Origin: Chloroflexota bacterium
Lineage (GTDB): Bacteria; Chloroflexota; Dormibacteria; Dormibacterales; Dormibacteraceae
DNA length: 64,000 nucleotides
Assembly (NCBI GenBank): GCA_005880915.1
Contig: VBIW01000037.1
Span: forward strand, 106,239 to 170,238
Reading direction: 5' to 3'
Shown: positions 8,649 through 16,785 of the stretch, piece by piece
How positions within the stretch are numbered: the stretch's first letter is position 1
How the letters are laid out: every line of letters begins with the position of its first letter
Translations under genes and position numbers: made by a program
The notes under the pieces: model-generated
What the model was told of the DNA's origin: nothing
Databases searched by the model: none
What the model saw: only the letters and a program-made list of their open reading frames with translations

Positions 8649-8676
8649 CGCCCGGGGCCACATCGGCACCCGGGCG
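8649..8676 (-). terminator. Hairpin downstream of the Rv2525c-like gene
   Basis: CGCCCGGG (8649-8656) pairs perfectly with CCCGGGCG (8669-8676) around a 12-base loop. On the minus strand the hairpin is followed by TTTCC, so it probably ends transcription of the gene that stops at 8702. It lies 55 bases upstream of the next minus-strand start. Confidence 0.5.
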
Positions 8677-8701
8677 CCTCGGGGGAGGTGTGTTGCGGGG
8701 A

Positions 8702-10753
8702 TCAGGGGTACCAGAGGGGCATGCTGGTGAGGAACTCGTCGAGGTCCACGTTCTGGGTCGGTCCTGTGTCGATCAGGTACTGCCAGGCCGCCGTGTTCCC
8801 GGCGCAGCCCGGGCTGTAGGCCGCAAAGCCCGGTGAGCTGCCTTTGGCCCCTGCATTGATGAACGAAGGCTCGAACGACCACAGGTACGACTGCGCAGCG
8901 ATCTCGGGGCGGCCGCCATCAGGGCTGACTGCGGAGCACCAGGCGGTCGCAAATTCGCTTCCGTCGGTTCCGTTGCCGTAGTACGCGGGTGCGTAACGGG
9001 CGTCCGTCACCGCGTCGTACCACCCCTGGATAAACGCCGGGTCCACATTGCCCGCTCCCGGACACCCTGGGCCCGGCGGCTCGATGTCGATCGCGACGGC
9101 CCGGCCGGCCGGAATCGCGAGACCGGCTGCTGCGTTGGTGGCCGCAACGCCGTACGAGTACCCGGTGTCGTAGCCGGCGATGGCCGAGCAGTTGTAGTCG
9201 TTGTAGATCGGCAGGATGCCCAGCCCCAGCCCGTGCGCCATCGAGACCTCCTCGGAGCTGATGCCTGGGCAGACTGTGTCAGTCAGGTAGCGGCCCCAAA
9301 AATCCGGAGCTCCGAGGTGGCCCGCTGTGTTGGCGTATAGGTTGTGCTCCCTGCCTACGTCAGCCGTCATCGCCTTGCAGGAGTCGACGCCCCAGATGAT
9401 TCGCGCGGGCTCGACTGCGCCTGAGCGAACCTGGATGTTGGTGAGCGGGACGGATGCAGGTGCGGTGTCGACCACCGAGCCCAGCTGGCCGGCAAGATTC
9501 GGCTCCTCGGCTGATCCGACCGACGCCGTGAAAGGGGCGTTGGAAACGTTGCTGCTGCCAGCGCAGGTGTAGCCGGTCTTGCACATCGCAAGCTGGTTGC
9601 CGTGGGCGTCGTAGATGGCGACACTCCAGGGCGTCGTCGAGAGGTCGATGTTGGTCGCCGCCTTCAAATACGTCTCTCCGGCGGCGCCCACTGTGCTTGC
9701 GTTCAGGGATAGGGACAGCCACGTGGCGCGAACCGGAGCGGACCGAACGTCAGGAGTCCCGGAGAGGTATGCGACCATCGAATGCGTGGCGCCGCCAGTC
9801 AGCTCGTACGAGGTGCTGCATGCGGTTCCATGGGTGCAGTACGTCAGCATCTTCTTGGCCGTGTCGTCGTAGATCTGGAGAACGTGCCCAGAGTTGGCCA
9901 CATCGATGGTCGACCTGGCGGTGAACGTGATCGGATGGCCGGGACCGGCGGTGGGGCTGTCGGAAGCTAGCGTGACGCCGAGCCAGCTCACGTTGACGCT
10001 GTTAGATGCCACAGGCACGTCTTGCGCGATGGGGATCCTGGTAGTCGGCTCCGTGATGAACGCCCTGAAGATGTGAAGCCCGGCCTGCGATGTGTAGGCG
10101 ACAGCGCACTGGCTTTGTTGCGCGCAAGCCCCGACAAGTGAGCCCGACGTCTGGTCGAAAATTTCAATCGCGGCGTTGGTCGAAGTCACGCTGACCGTGG
10201 CTGTCGCGGTCAGGAGGGCCTTGTCGCCTGACCGCAGGGTGGTCGCGTCGACCTTCAAGTCGAGCTTTTCCGTGGCCCACCGCGTGCCGAGTGATGAGAC
10301 GGGCACGCTGGGTGCGATCGGCGAGGAAGAAGTGCCGGCGCTGCCCTGGCTACCGTGGGACAGCATCGCGTCCGAACAGGCGGCGGGCGTTGCAAGCAAA
10401 GCCTTGCCGGCAACTCCAGGGCAAAGTGCCTGACTTTCGGGGACAGAGGGGTCGCCCGTCTTGGCGCCCGAAGGCACATCGCTTGCGCAAGCTGCGTAAA
10501 GACCCGAGTCCGGGCACTGGTTCAGACCGGCGGGAAGGCCGAGTTCCGAAGCCGGGCCGTCAGGCCGCTGTGTGCATCCCACGGCCGAGTCGCAAGCAAG
10601 CCTGGATGCCTGGACTGCGGGGACGCTGAGGACAGCGGCCGACGGCACGGCGGCCAGCGCGACGAGCGCGCCGTGGTTGGAGAACACGAAGAACGCCATG
10701 GCGAGCACGGGCTTGAGCCGCGCTCGAAAACTGAGCTTGCGAGGAAAGTGCAC
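8702..10753 (-). CDS. Secreted protein with C-terminal Rv2525c-like (DUF1906) glycoside-hydrolase-like domain
   Basis: A 683-residue exported protein. GTG 10753 has GGGGG six to ten bases upstream. The N-terminus is a basic stretch and hydrophobic helix (RARLKPVLAMAFFVFSNHGA) followed by Ala-rich sequence. Residues about 165-400 contain repeated beta-rich segments with paired cysteines (IEIFDQTSGSLVGACAQQ; LQIYDDTAKKMLTYC; VAIYDAHGNQLAMCK), which look like three related Ig-like modules. From about 445 the TIM-barrel-like domain begins: WGVDSCKAM, FWGRYLTDT, EVSMAHGLGLGILPIYNDY, VAIDIEPPGPG, AQSYLWSFEPSF and VDLDEFL. Rv2525c-type proteins are exported and thought to act on cell-wall carbohydrate; activity is unproven. 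The acidic IDIEP motif is where GH25-like enzymes keep catalytic acids. Confidence 0.75.
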   Translation of the reverse strand: MHFPRKLSFRARLKPVLAMAFFVFSNHGALVALAAVPSAAVLSVPAVQASRLACDSAVGCTQRPDGPASELGLPAGLNQCPDSGLYAACASDVPSGAKTGDPSVPESQALCPGVAGKALLATPAACSDAMLSHGSQGSAGTSSSPIAPSVPVSSLGTRWATEKLDLKVDATTLRSGDKALLTATATVSVTSTNAAIEIFDQTSGSLVGACAQQSQCAVAYTSQAGLHIFRAFITEPTTRIPIAQDVPVASNSVNVSWLGVTLASDSPTAGPGHPITFTARSTIDVANSGHVLQIYDDTAKKMLTYCTHGTACSTSYELTGGATHSMVAYLSGTPDVRSAPVRATWLSLSLNASTVGAAGETYLKAATNIDLSTTPWSVAIYDAHGNQLAMCKTGYTCAGSSNVSNAPFTASVGSAEEPNLAGQLGSVVDTAPASVPLTNIQVRSGAVEPARIIWGVDSCKAMTADVGREHNLYANTAGHLGAPDFWGRYLTDTVCPGISSEEVSMAHGLGLGILPIYNDYNCSAIAGYDTGYSYGVAATNAAAGLAIPAGRAVAIDIEPPGPGCPGAGNVDPAFIQGWYDAVTDARYAPAYYGNGTDGSEFATAWCSAVSPDGGRPEIAAQSYLWSFEPSFINAGAKGSSPGFAAYSPGCAGNTAAWQYLIDTGPTQNVDLDEFLTSMPLWYP

Positions 10754-10847
10754 CGATACCCCCGTTTGGCGCGCACCGATGGAAAGGTGGCGCGATGTGT
10801 CGGGGGCAACCTACGGTCGCGATGCCGGTGCACTCACGGCATGAGGG

Positions 10848-12140
10848 TTAATTAGCCTGAAGCGTTGTCAATTGCGCTGAATTCGGGTGAAAATCCTCGT
10901 TTTTACACGATCTGTGGCGCTCAGGCTGTGGCGCCGTACCGCCGCCGCCGATTCTCGAACCAGCGCCGGATGAATTCTGCCGTATAGGTCGCTCTTCACC
11001 AGGTCCCATTTGGCGCAGCACCTCGGCCGCGAACTCGCGGCTGACGACCTGGATGGCCGCGTCGTCCACGGCCACCTCGGCGCCCGCGGCCACGGCGTCG
11101 GCGAAGATAGCCTGAGCGACCCGGTCGGCGCTGTTCGCGAGCTTTCCGCCGGTCAGGCGCCGTGCCTCGCGGTCGGTGGCCGCAGCGAATGCCTCCCAGA
11201 CCCCTGACGCCAGTCGCCGGATCCGGTAAGTGGCAGGGCTCAACCGCGTACTCTCCCGTCCCTCGACCTGGCGCTCGAGAAACTCAAGGGCCCAGTGCTC
11301 GAAGGCCGCCACGGAGCGTGGCTCGAGCGCAGGTGGCCCGGGGATGCCGAGACGTCGAAGCTCGGGCTCGATCTCGGATAGCGCCGCCTGGGCGCGGCTC
11401 ACGCGCGCCGACGGCGGCCCGGAGGTCAAGTGGGCATATTCGATCAGCGTCTCGGCGACCTTGAAGATCGGCCACCAGTCCGGATAATCGGCCGGGAGCC
11501 ATTCCAGGCTTCGCGCCAGATCGGCGGGTCGCGCGAGTCGGTACAGAGGACGGTTCGCCGATGCGTGGACGGCGACGAAACCGGCCGCCGTCAGCAGTTC
11601 GAGCGCCTGGGCGACCCGGCCTTTGGTAAATGCGGCGCGGCCGGCAAGGGCTGATTTGGTCAAGGGGCGATCGGGGTTCGCCAGCATCAGCTTCAGGATT
11701 TCCGCCCGGGCTGTCACACCAACCAGGGCGCGCAACCTCAGCTGGATCAGTGCAGGACGCCGGAGGTCTGGTGCCCGGCCTGGCCGCAAGCGAGGGGCGA
11801 GCATGTATGGATCACCGTGGGCAGGCCATGACACGCCGGAGTGGGCCTTGACTGTCGCCGCGTAACGGCCGAAGGCCGCTTGCGTTTTCGAGCTGGCCTG
11901 GCTGGCGAAGTTGCGAAGCCGGAAGGCGGAGGCGAGTCGCACGTTGTCGATGCACCACTCGAGCGACGCCGCCCGGAGGCGGCTGTCCGAGCTGCGCGAG
12001 GCCGTGAAGATGATCAGCGGCTCAAGGTCGAGCGCCCGCCATTCCTGGCGCCTGACGATGGAATCCACGCCAAGCTCGGTCCACTGGCTCCACGCGAGGT
12101 CGAGGGCCAGTCCGTCGAGCTCGTGGCTCAGGCGAGCCAT
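10848..12140 (-). CDS. Winged-helix DNA-binding-like protein, function unknown
   Basis: About 430 residues. The middle section resembles an ArsR/MarR-type winged helix: ARAEILKLMLANPDRPLTKS, then AFTKGRVAQALELLTAAGFV (recognition helix) and a short beta wing ending PLYRLARP. The flanking N-terminal part (MARLSHELDGLALDLAWSQW) and C-terminal helical part match no family I know. The C-terminal tail is polar and probably disordered. ATG 12140 is preferred; a GTG at 12200 is in frame but sits directly against the hairpin at 12203-12230, leaving no room for a ribosome site. Possibly a transcription regulator, since the segment has the spacing of a helix-turn-helix; the target is unknown. Confidence 0.6.
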   Translation of the reverse strand: MARLSHELDGLALDLAWSQWTELGVDSIVRRQEWRALDLEPLIIFTASRSSDSRLRAASLEWCIDNVRLASAFRLRNFASQASSKTQAAFGRYAATVKAHSGVSWPAHGDPYMLAPRLRPGRAPDLRRPALIQLRLRALVGVTARAEILKLMLANPDRPLTKSALAGRAAFTKGRVAQALELLTAAGFVAVHASANRPLYRLARPADLARSLEWLPADYPDWWPIFKVAETLIEYAHLTSGPPSARVSRAQAALSEIEPELRRLGIPGPPALEPRSVAAFEHWALEFLERQVEGRESTRLSPATYRIRRLASGVWEAFAAATDREARRLTGGKLANSADRVAQAIFADAVAAGAEVAVDDAAIQVVSREFAAEVLRQMGPGEERPIRQNSSGAGSRIGGGGTAPQPERHRSCKNEDFHPNSAQLTTLQAN

Positions 12141-12202
12141 CAGGTCTTCATCGGGGGTCGTGCCGGCTCCATGAAACGTCGGGGAACGGCCAGGCAACAC
12201 AC

Positions 12203-12230
12203 GAAGCAGCCCGGGGCAGTGGGCTGCTTC
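12203..12230 (-). terminator. Perfect 10-bp stem hairpin after the small membrane-protein gene
   Basis: GAAGCAGCCC (12203-12212) and GGGCTGCTTC (12221-12230) pair fully around an 8-base loop. On the minus strand it lies 48 bases after the stop of the 103-residue membrane protein and is followed by GTGTGTT, a weak T-rich tail. It is best read as that gene's terminator. Confidence 0.6.
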
Positions 12231-12277
12231 TTGATGATTACAACGTCGGGTCGGGCGGCGTTACCGCCTGCGCCAGG

Positions 12278-12589
12278 CTATGAGCTGGCGTGTGCGGCGC
12301 CCAGGACGTTGCCGTACATCAGGCCCAGGGCCAGGAGGCCGAGGAGCGAGAGCAAGACCAGGACGAAGGTCCGCGCGCAGGTGTCCATCAACCAGGAGTC
12401 CTCGCTGGTGTCCGAGTCAGCGATCTTCCATCGCCTTCCATAGAGGCCGGCCCTCACGGAGAGCCCGATCGTTGCCAGCAAGATCATCAGGAGCACTGCC
12501 ATTGGTATGACCCAGGTCGAGGGCGTGGACACCGAGCGGGTCAGCGTCCACGCCATCCAGACAACGCGCCGGACAGCGAATGTGAACAT
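12278..12589 (-). CDS. Small two-helix membrane protein, function unknown
   Basis: A 103-residue protein with two hydrophobic helices, WVIPMAVLLMILLATIGLSV at about 26-45 and FVLVLLSLLGLLALGLMYGN at about 75-94, and a polar loop between them (YGRRWKIADSDTSEDSW). ATG 12589 is the only start before an in-frame stop. The ribosome site is weak, while a strong GAGGAGGGG lies further upstream in front of another frame. It is divergent from the membrane protein and PBP genes at 12698. No family recognised. Confidence 0.55.
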   Translation of the reverse strand: MFTFAVRRVVWMAWTLTRSVSTPSTWVIPMAVLLMILLATIGLSVRAGLYGRRWKIADSDTSEDSWLMDTCARTFVLVLLSLLGLLALGLMYGNVLGAAHASS

Positions 12590-12697
12590 GTCTCGGCGAT
12601 TTCATTAACATCGACCCCTCCTCGCGCCCGCCCATTAAGAGGCGCGAACGGGACCACTCTCACCAATACTCAAGGCCGGGGGCGCGTTCTTTTAGGC

Positions 12698-13627
12698 GTG
12701 GAAGTGCCGCTCCTGCTCCAGTTTTCTATCGCTCTGTTCACCGGCATGGTGGCGGCCACTTTCGTGCCCCCGGTCAGGAGAGCGATCCCCAGGCCCGTCG
12801 AAGTCCTGCTGTGGATCGCTCTGGTGACCGCCTGCGTGCTTGGCGTGTTGAGCATCACCGATCCAAACGCGCGCGAGCTGAGCACGTCGGCCGCCTGGGG
12901 TGCCGATCAGATCATAAACACGATGGTGTCGCTCATCCTCGGCGGATTTGGCGCCTGGATCTTGGACCATCGGTTCGCCATCGCCAGCTGGATGGTCCTG
13001 ATCGCCGGCGTCGACATCTTCGCATTGATCTTCCTCAGCTCTTTGCGAAACGCCAAGCCATGGCAGCCGCGCGTCAGGCTGCGCGAATGGATGGAGCTAC
13101 CCGTGACGGAGCGCACAGCGCCGGCGCGGCGCCGGCTCGTGCAGGGCGATCCGCTGGCCGGCATCAATCGCCGTCTGGCCGCCGCGACCGCCATCGGCGC
13201 GACCGCAGCGATGGCGAAGATGGTCGACCTGTCGATCTGGGTCCGCGACGTTGTGGTGCCGCGCGAGGCGCGTCGGCTGGCGCACGCCGCCGCCACCGGC
13301 CGCAGCGAGTCAAAGGCTCGCCTGGAGTCGCTGCGAGAGGCGACAGCCCACCTGAATTACGCGGCGCGAGCGTGGTACATGGCCGCGGGCGAACCCGCCG
13401 TGAGCGTTCTGGCAGTGAAAGCGACAGGCGCCGTCCGTGGTCCGGCGCGCGCCGCCAAGCGCGGCTTGGCGCCGGTCGCCATGCGAGCCGGCCATGTCAT
13501 CGACATCCAGGCACTGTTAAGCGCGCAGTCGCTCGGGTGGTATGGCCCATTGGGCGACGGATTGACGCCTTCACCGGGGGTAGAGGATGACGCTGAACCA
13601 CAACGATCAGATCGTCTGGCCTCGTAG
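12698..13627 (+). CDS. Multi-helix membrane protein, function unknown
   Basis: About 309 residues. The first 120 hold four hydrophobic helices (LLLQFSIALFTGMVAATFVP; VEVLLWIALVTACVLGVLSI; INTMVSLILGGFGAWIL; ASWMVLIAGVDIFALIFLSS). A cytoplasmic-looking, Arg/Ala-rich helical domain of about 190 residues follows. I recognise no family. The frame is open back to 12290, but that stretch antisenses the neighbouring gene, so GTG 12698 (AGG just before it) or GTG 12704 is the likely start. Its last 41 bases overlap the start of the downstream penicillin-binding protein, so the two are probably co-translated and the protein may work in cell-wall synthesis. Confidence 0.6.
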   Translation: MEVPLLLQFSIALFTGMVAATFVPPVRRAIPRPVEVLLWIALVTACVLGVLSITDPNARELSTSAAWGADQIINTMVSLILGGFGAWILDHRFAIASWMVLIAGVDIFALIFLSSLRNAKPWQPRVRLREWMELPVTERTAPARRRLVQGDPLAGINRRLAAATAIGATAAMAKMVDLSIWVRDVVVPREARRLAHAAATGRSESKARLESLREATAHLNYAARAWYMAAGEPAVSVLAVKATGAVRGPARAAKRGLAPVAMRAGHVIDIQALLSAQSLGWYGPLGDGLTPSPGVEDDAEPQRSDRLAS

Positions 13628-15671
13628 GCCGAACGGCATGCGGCGGCGCGCGAGCGCGCCGCAGATTCTGACCAAGGGGAGGGTCGCGCGACCAGCCGGC
13701 TGGCTTGTCCGTCTGATTGTCCTCGTCGTGGTCGCCGTGCCGAGCTTGATCATCACCTCGCCAGGCTACGTTGCGTTCGCGGACAAGCTGCCTGACCCAA
13801 GCCAGGTGACGTCAACCGTGCCCGAGGACACGCTGATCTACGCCGCCGACAACAAGACGCTGCTCGCCGACCTCCACCCGCCCGGCTACCAGAACTATTA
13901 CGAATCGCTGTCCGACATGGGCACGCTGCTCCCCGAGGCGGTGATCTCGATTGAGGACCGCAACTTCTACAACGAACCCGGAGTCGACCCGCAAGGCATC
14001 GTCCGCGCGTCGATGGTCAATTGGCAAGCGGGCTCCACGGTCGAGGGCGCGTCGACCATCACGCAGCAGCTCGTCAAGCTGCGGCTGGTCGGCAACCAGA
14101 CTTCGATTGACCGCAAGATGCGAGAGGCGCTGCTCTCGTTCGAGATCGAGCGGCGCTACACGAAGCCGCAGATTCTCGAGTGGTATCTGAACAGCGTCTT
14201 CTTTGCGAACACCGCCTGGGGCAGCGCCGCCGCGTCGAAGATTTACTTCCACAAGCAGACGAAAGACGTCGATCTGGCGCAGGCTTCGATGCTCGCCGGC
14301 ATCATCCGCGGGCCTACGATCTACAACCCCCTCGTCAACTGGACCTCGGCCAAGAACCGCCAGAAGATTGTGCTCGAGGCGATGATCCGCGACGGCAAAG
14401 TCACTGCTGCCGACGCCGCGAATGCATTCGCCGAAGACCTGTCACCACCTACGCACCTGTTCAGGCCCTCAAACACGATCGTGGCTCCGGCGTTTGTCAG
14501 CTACGTCACTTCGCAGCTCATCGCGCAGTTCGGTAAAGAGATGACCTACAGCGGAGGGATGCGTGTCGTCACGACGCTCAACCCGGCGCTGCAGCAGATC
14601 GGCCAGAACGTGGTGAGCGGCGTCATTCAATCGTTGCGCTACCGCAACGTGACGCAGGGCGCTCTCGTGGCGCTTGATCCGACGACCGGCGCGATCATCA
14701 CAATGATCGGCTCGGCGAACCCCAACGAGTACGGCGGGCAGTACAACCTCGCCGTGTGGCCGCCGCGCAACCCAGGGTCCTCGATGAAGATCTTCACCTA
14801 CACGGCGGCGATCGCCAGCGGCAAATACACGATGACGACGCCGGTCGTCGACAGTCGCTTCACCTACCGCGACCCGATGTCGGGCGAGGTGTACTCGCCG
14901 GTCAACTACGACGGCCGCACACACGGTACCTGCCAGCTGCAGGCATGCATGGGCAACTCGCTCAACATCCCGGCGGTCAAGGTCGAACTTGGCGTCGGCG
15001 TGTCGTCGGTGGTCCAGATGGCGCGCTTGATGGGCGCTCCGCCGTATCAGCTCCACGGCACCGACCAGAACGGATTTGGGATCTACACGAACGATGACCC
15101 GCTCAACACCTTCGGGCCGTCGTTGACCCTGGGCGGCTACGGCGAAACGCCGCTCCAGATGGCCACGGGCGCCTCTGTGCTTGCAACACAGGGCACTTTG
15201 CGCACGCCGTACGCGATCACCCTGATCACGAGGGGCGACCACCTTCTCTTCGTCCACACGGCGTCACCCGGCAAGCCGATCCTCGACCCGCGAACGGCTT
15301 TCATCATGGAGCAGATCATGTCCAACGACAACAACCGGGCCATGATCTTCGGTCGCAACTCGCTGCTCACTCTGCCCGGGCGCCACGTCGGCGTGAAGAC
15401 GGGAACGTCAGATTCTTTCGCAGACGCCTGGACGGTCGGCTACACGCCGCACCTGGTGGTGGCCGTTTGGGGCGGCAACGCCAACTGGAACATGAAGATG
15501 ACCAAGAACTCGGACAGCTACTTCGTCGCCGCGCCGATGTGGCATCCGTTCATGCAGCAGGCCCTCGATTACATGGGTATCGGGGACGAGTGGTACTCGG
15601 AGCCTGCGGGTCTGATCAACCAGAACTGCCACGGTCAGCCGGCGTACTACCTGCCGGGCACGCACTGCTAG
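13587..15671 (+). CDS. Second class A penicillin-binding protein (GT51 / transpeptidase)
   Basis: A 694-residue bifunctional peptidoglycan synthase. The membrane helix is LVRLIVLVVVAVPSLII (about 40-56). The glycosyltransferase domain has ISIEDRNFYNEPGVD (catalytic Glu about 129), ASTITQQLVK, RKMREALLSFEIERRY and EWYLNSVFF. The transpeptidase domain has NPGSSMKIF (SxxK), GNSLNIPAVK (SxN as SLN) and VKTGTSDSF (KTG). The ATG follows GGGGGTAGAGG. It is a diverged paralogue of the enzyme at 4371-6461 and lacks that protein's Pro/Ser tail; it ends instead in a short Cys-containing tail (NQNCHGQPAYYLPGTHC). It overlaps the upstream membrane-protein gene. Confidence 0.92.
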   Translation: MTLNHNDQIVWPRRPNGMRRRASAPQILTKGRVARPAGWLVRLIVLVVVAVPSLIITSPGYVAFADKLPDPSQVTSTVPEDTLIYAADNKTLLADLHPPGYQNYYESLSDMGTLLPEAVISIEDRNFYNEPGVDPQGIVRASMVNWQAGSTVEGASTITQQLVKLRLVGNQTSIDRKMREALLSFEIERRYTKPQILEWYLNSVFFANTAWGSAAASKIYFHKQTKDVDLAQASMLAGIIRGPTIYNPLVNWTSAKNRQKIVLEAMIRDGKVTAADAANAFAEDLSPPTHLFRPSNTIVAPAFVSYVTSQLIAQFGKEMTYSGGMRVVTTLNPALQQIGQNVVSGVIQSLRYRNVTQGALVALDPTTGAIITMIGSANPNEYGGQYNLAVWPPRNPGSSMKIFTYTAAIASGKYTMTTPVVDSRFTYRDPMSGEVYSPVNYDGRTHGTCQLQACMGNSLNIPAVKVELGVGVSSVVQMARLMGAPPYQLHGTDQNGFGIYTNDDPLNTFGPSLTLGGYGETPLQMATGASVLATQGTLRTPYAITLITRGDHLLFVHTASPGKPILDPRTAFIMEQIMSNDNNRAMIFGRNSLLTLPGRHVGVKTGTSDSFADAWTVGYTPHLVVAVWGGNANWNMKMTKNSDSYFVAAPMWHPFMQQALDYMGIGDEWYSEPAGLINQNCHGQPAYYLPGTHC

Positions 15672-16013
15672 GCCTTCAACTTGCAGGCGAGGTTCGACAA
15701 GCTCGGCAAGCGGCTTCCCGATACCGGTCATGGATGTGGCTGTCAGATGTGTGCCGATACCAACGCGCCGCGTTACGAGCGGCGCGCCGAACCGCGGCCC
15801 ACGAGAGGCGGCCTATGGGGTCCGGTGCGCCGCTGGTTTGTTCGCCTGGCGCGGGTTGTCCGTCCGGCGCGCCAAGAGCAGGTCGCCTGATCGAGACGCG
15901 AGTCGCTCCGATCACGGGGGTCTGGTAAACGAGGCGGAACTCGGTCCGCTAGGAGAGAACCAAAGGCGGGGCTAGCGTTGCGCGTGCAACACGTGCCCGG
16001 GTGTGTTTGGTAT
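15672..16013. other. 342-bp gap between convergent PBP and sigma-factor genes; one doubtful short frame
   Basis: No convincing gene. A 69-codon plus-strand frame begins at TTG 15681 and ends at 15890. Its product has a Cys motif (GHGCGCQMCAD) and a basic, helical C-terminus (GPVRRWFVRLARVVRPARQE), but no ribosome site precedes the TTG and it holds no internal Met. It could be a real small basic protein or the decayed end of a gene. No clear rho-independent terminator is visible on either side. Confidence 0.3.
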
Positions 16014-16625
16014 TTACTCGGCTACCGCGAAGCCGCCGCTCCTCTCGGCGCTTTCTTCGAGCCCCGCCTGCGGGCCGTACGAGTGCTTCAGCATCACCCG
16101 CAGCCGCTCTTTTGCGACCGCGAGCCGCGAGGCCACCGTCCGCTCGGGAATGCCCAGCGCCTGCGCGATCGCGCGGTTGGTGTATCCGTGGTAGTGGCGG
16201 AGGACGATCGCCGCCGCCTGCTTCGGCGGAAGCTTGGCGAGCGCTATGGCCAGGTCGCGATGCTCCACGAGCTCCTGCGGATCCGGCGCGAGCCCTGGCC
16301 GGCCCAGCCGGCGAATCACCTCGCCGACCTCTCGCAAGCGCATCTTGCGCTGGTAGGACACCGCAGCATTGATCGCAATCCGGTGAACCCATGCTTCGGC
16401 GGGGGCAATCGGCTGCCAGGTAGCCCACTTTTTGTAAGCGCGCTCGAATGCGTCCTGGGCGCAATCTTCGGCCGCGGCGCGGTCGCCCAGCATCGCGGTC
16501 AGGGTGCCGAGAATTTTTCCGTACGAGGCCTGATAGAGGCGCTCGAAGTCGGCCTCATTGCCGGCCTGGTAGGTCGTAGTTCCGCGCTTGTCGCTGGCGG
16601 TCTCCGCAGAGATCGGCTCTGCCAT
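16014..16625 (-). CDS. ECF-type RNA polymerase sigma factor
   Basis: A 203-residue sigma-70 family protein with only regions 2 and 4. Region 2 spans about residues 25-95 (FERLYQASYGKILGTLTAML, then DCAQDAFERAYKKW and AWVHRIAINAAVSYQRK). Region 4 spans about 120-180 (LPPKQAAAIVLRHYHGYTNR, then AIAQALGIPERTVASRLAVA, the helix-turn-helix for the -35 element). No anti-sigma gene is adjacent, which is unusual for ECF factors. It is divergent from a GGDEF gene across 160 bp. The ATG start has GGGGG about 13 bases upstream. Its regulon is unknown. Confidence 0.87.
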   Translation of the reverse strand: MAEPISAETASDKRGTTTYQAGNEADFERLYQASYGKILGTLTAMLGDRAAAEDCAQDAFERAYKKWATWQPIAPAEAWVHRIAINAAVSYQRKMRLREVGEVIRRLGRPGLAPDPQELVEHRDLAIALAKLPPKQAAAIVLRHYHGYTNRAIAQALGIPERTVASRLAVAKERLRVMLKHSYGPQAGLEESAERSGGFAVAE

Positions 16626-16785
16626 ATTCGTTCGTTTACCCCCCGTGAGTTCGGTTAGCCCGTGCTCACCTGCGCATAACTCTCGCCCACAGAGGGGGTT
16701 CAGGTAACCGTACGGATGGGCGGATTTTGGCTAACTCAGTTGCAGTAGCAGGTGCCAGCGCGCCCCGCGACGTTTTCAAGACGTA

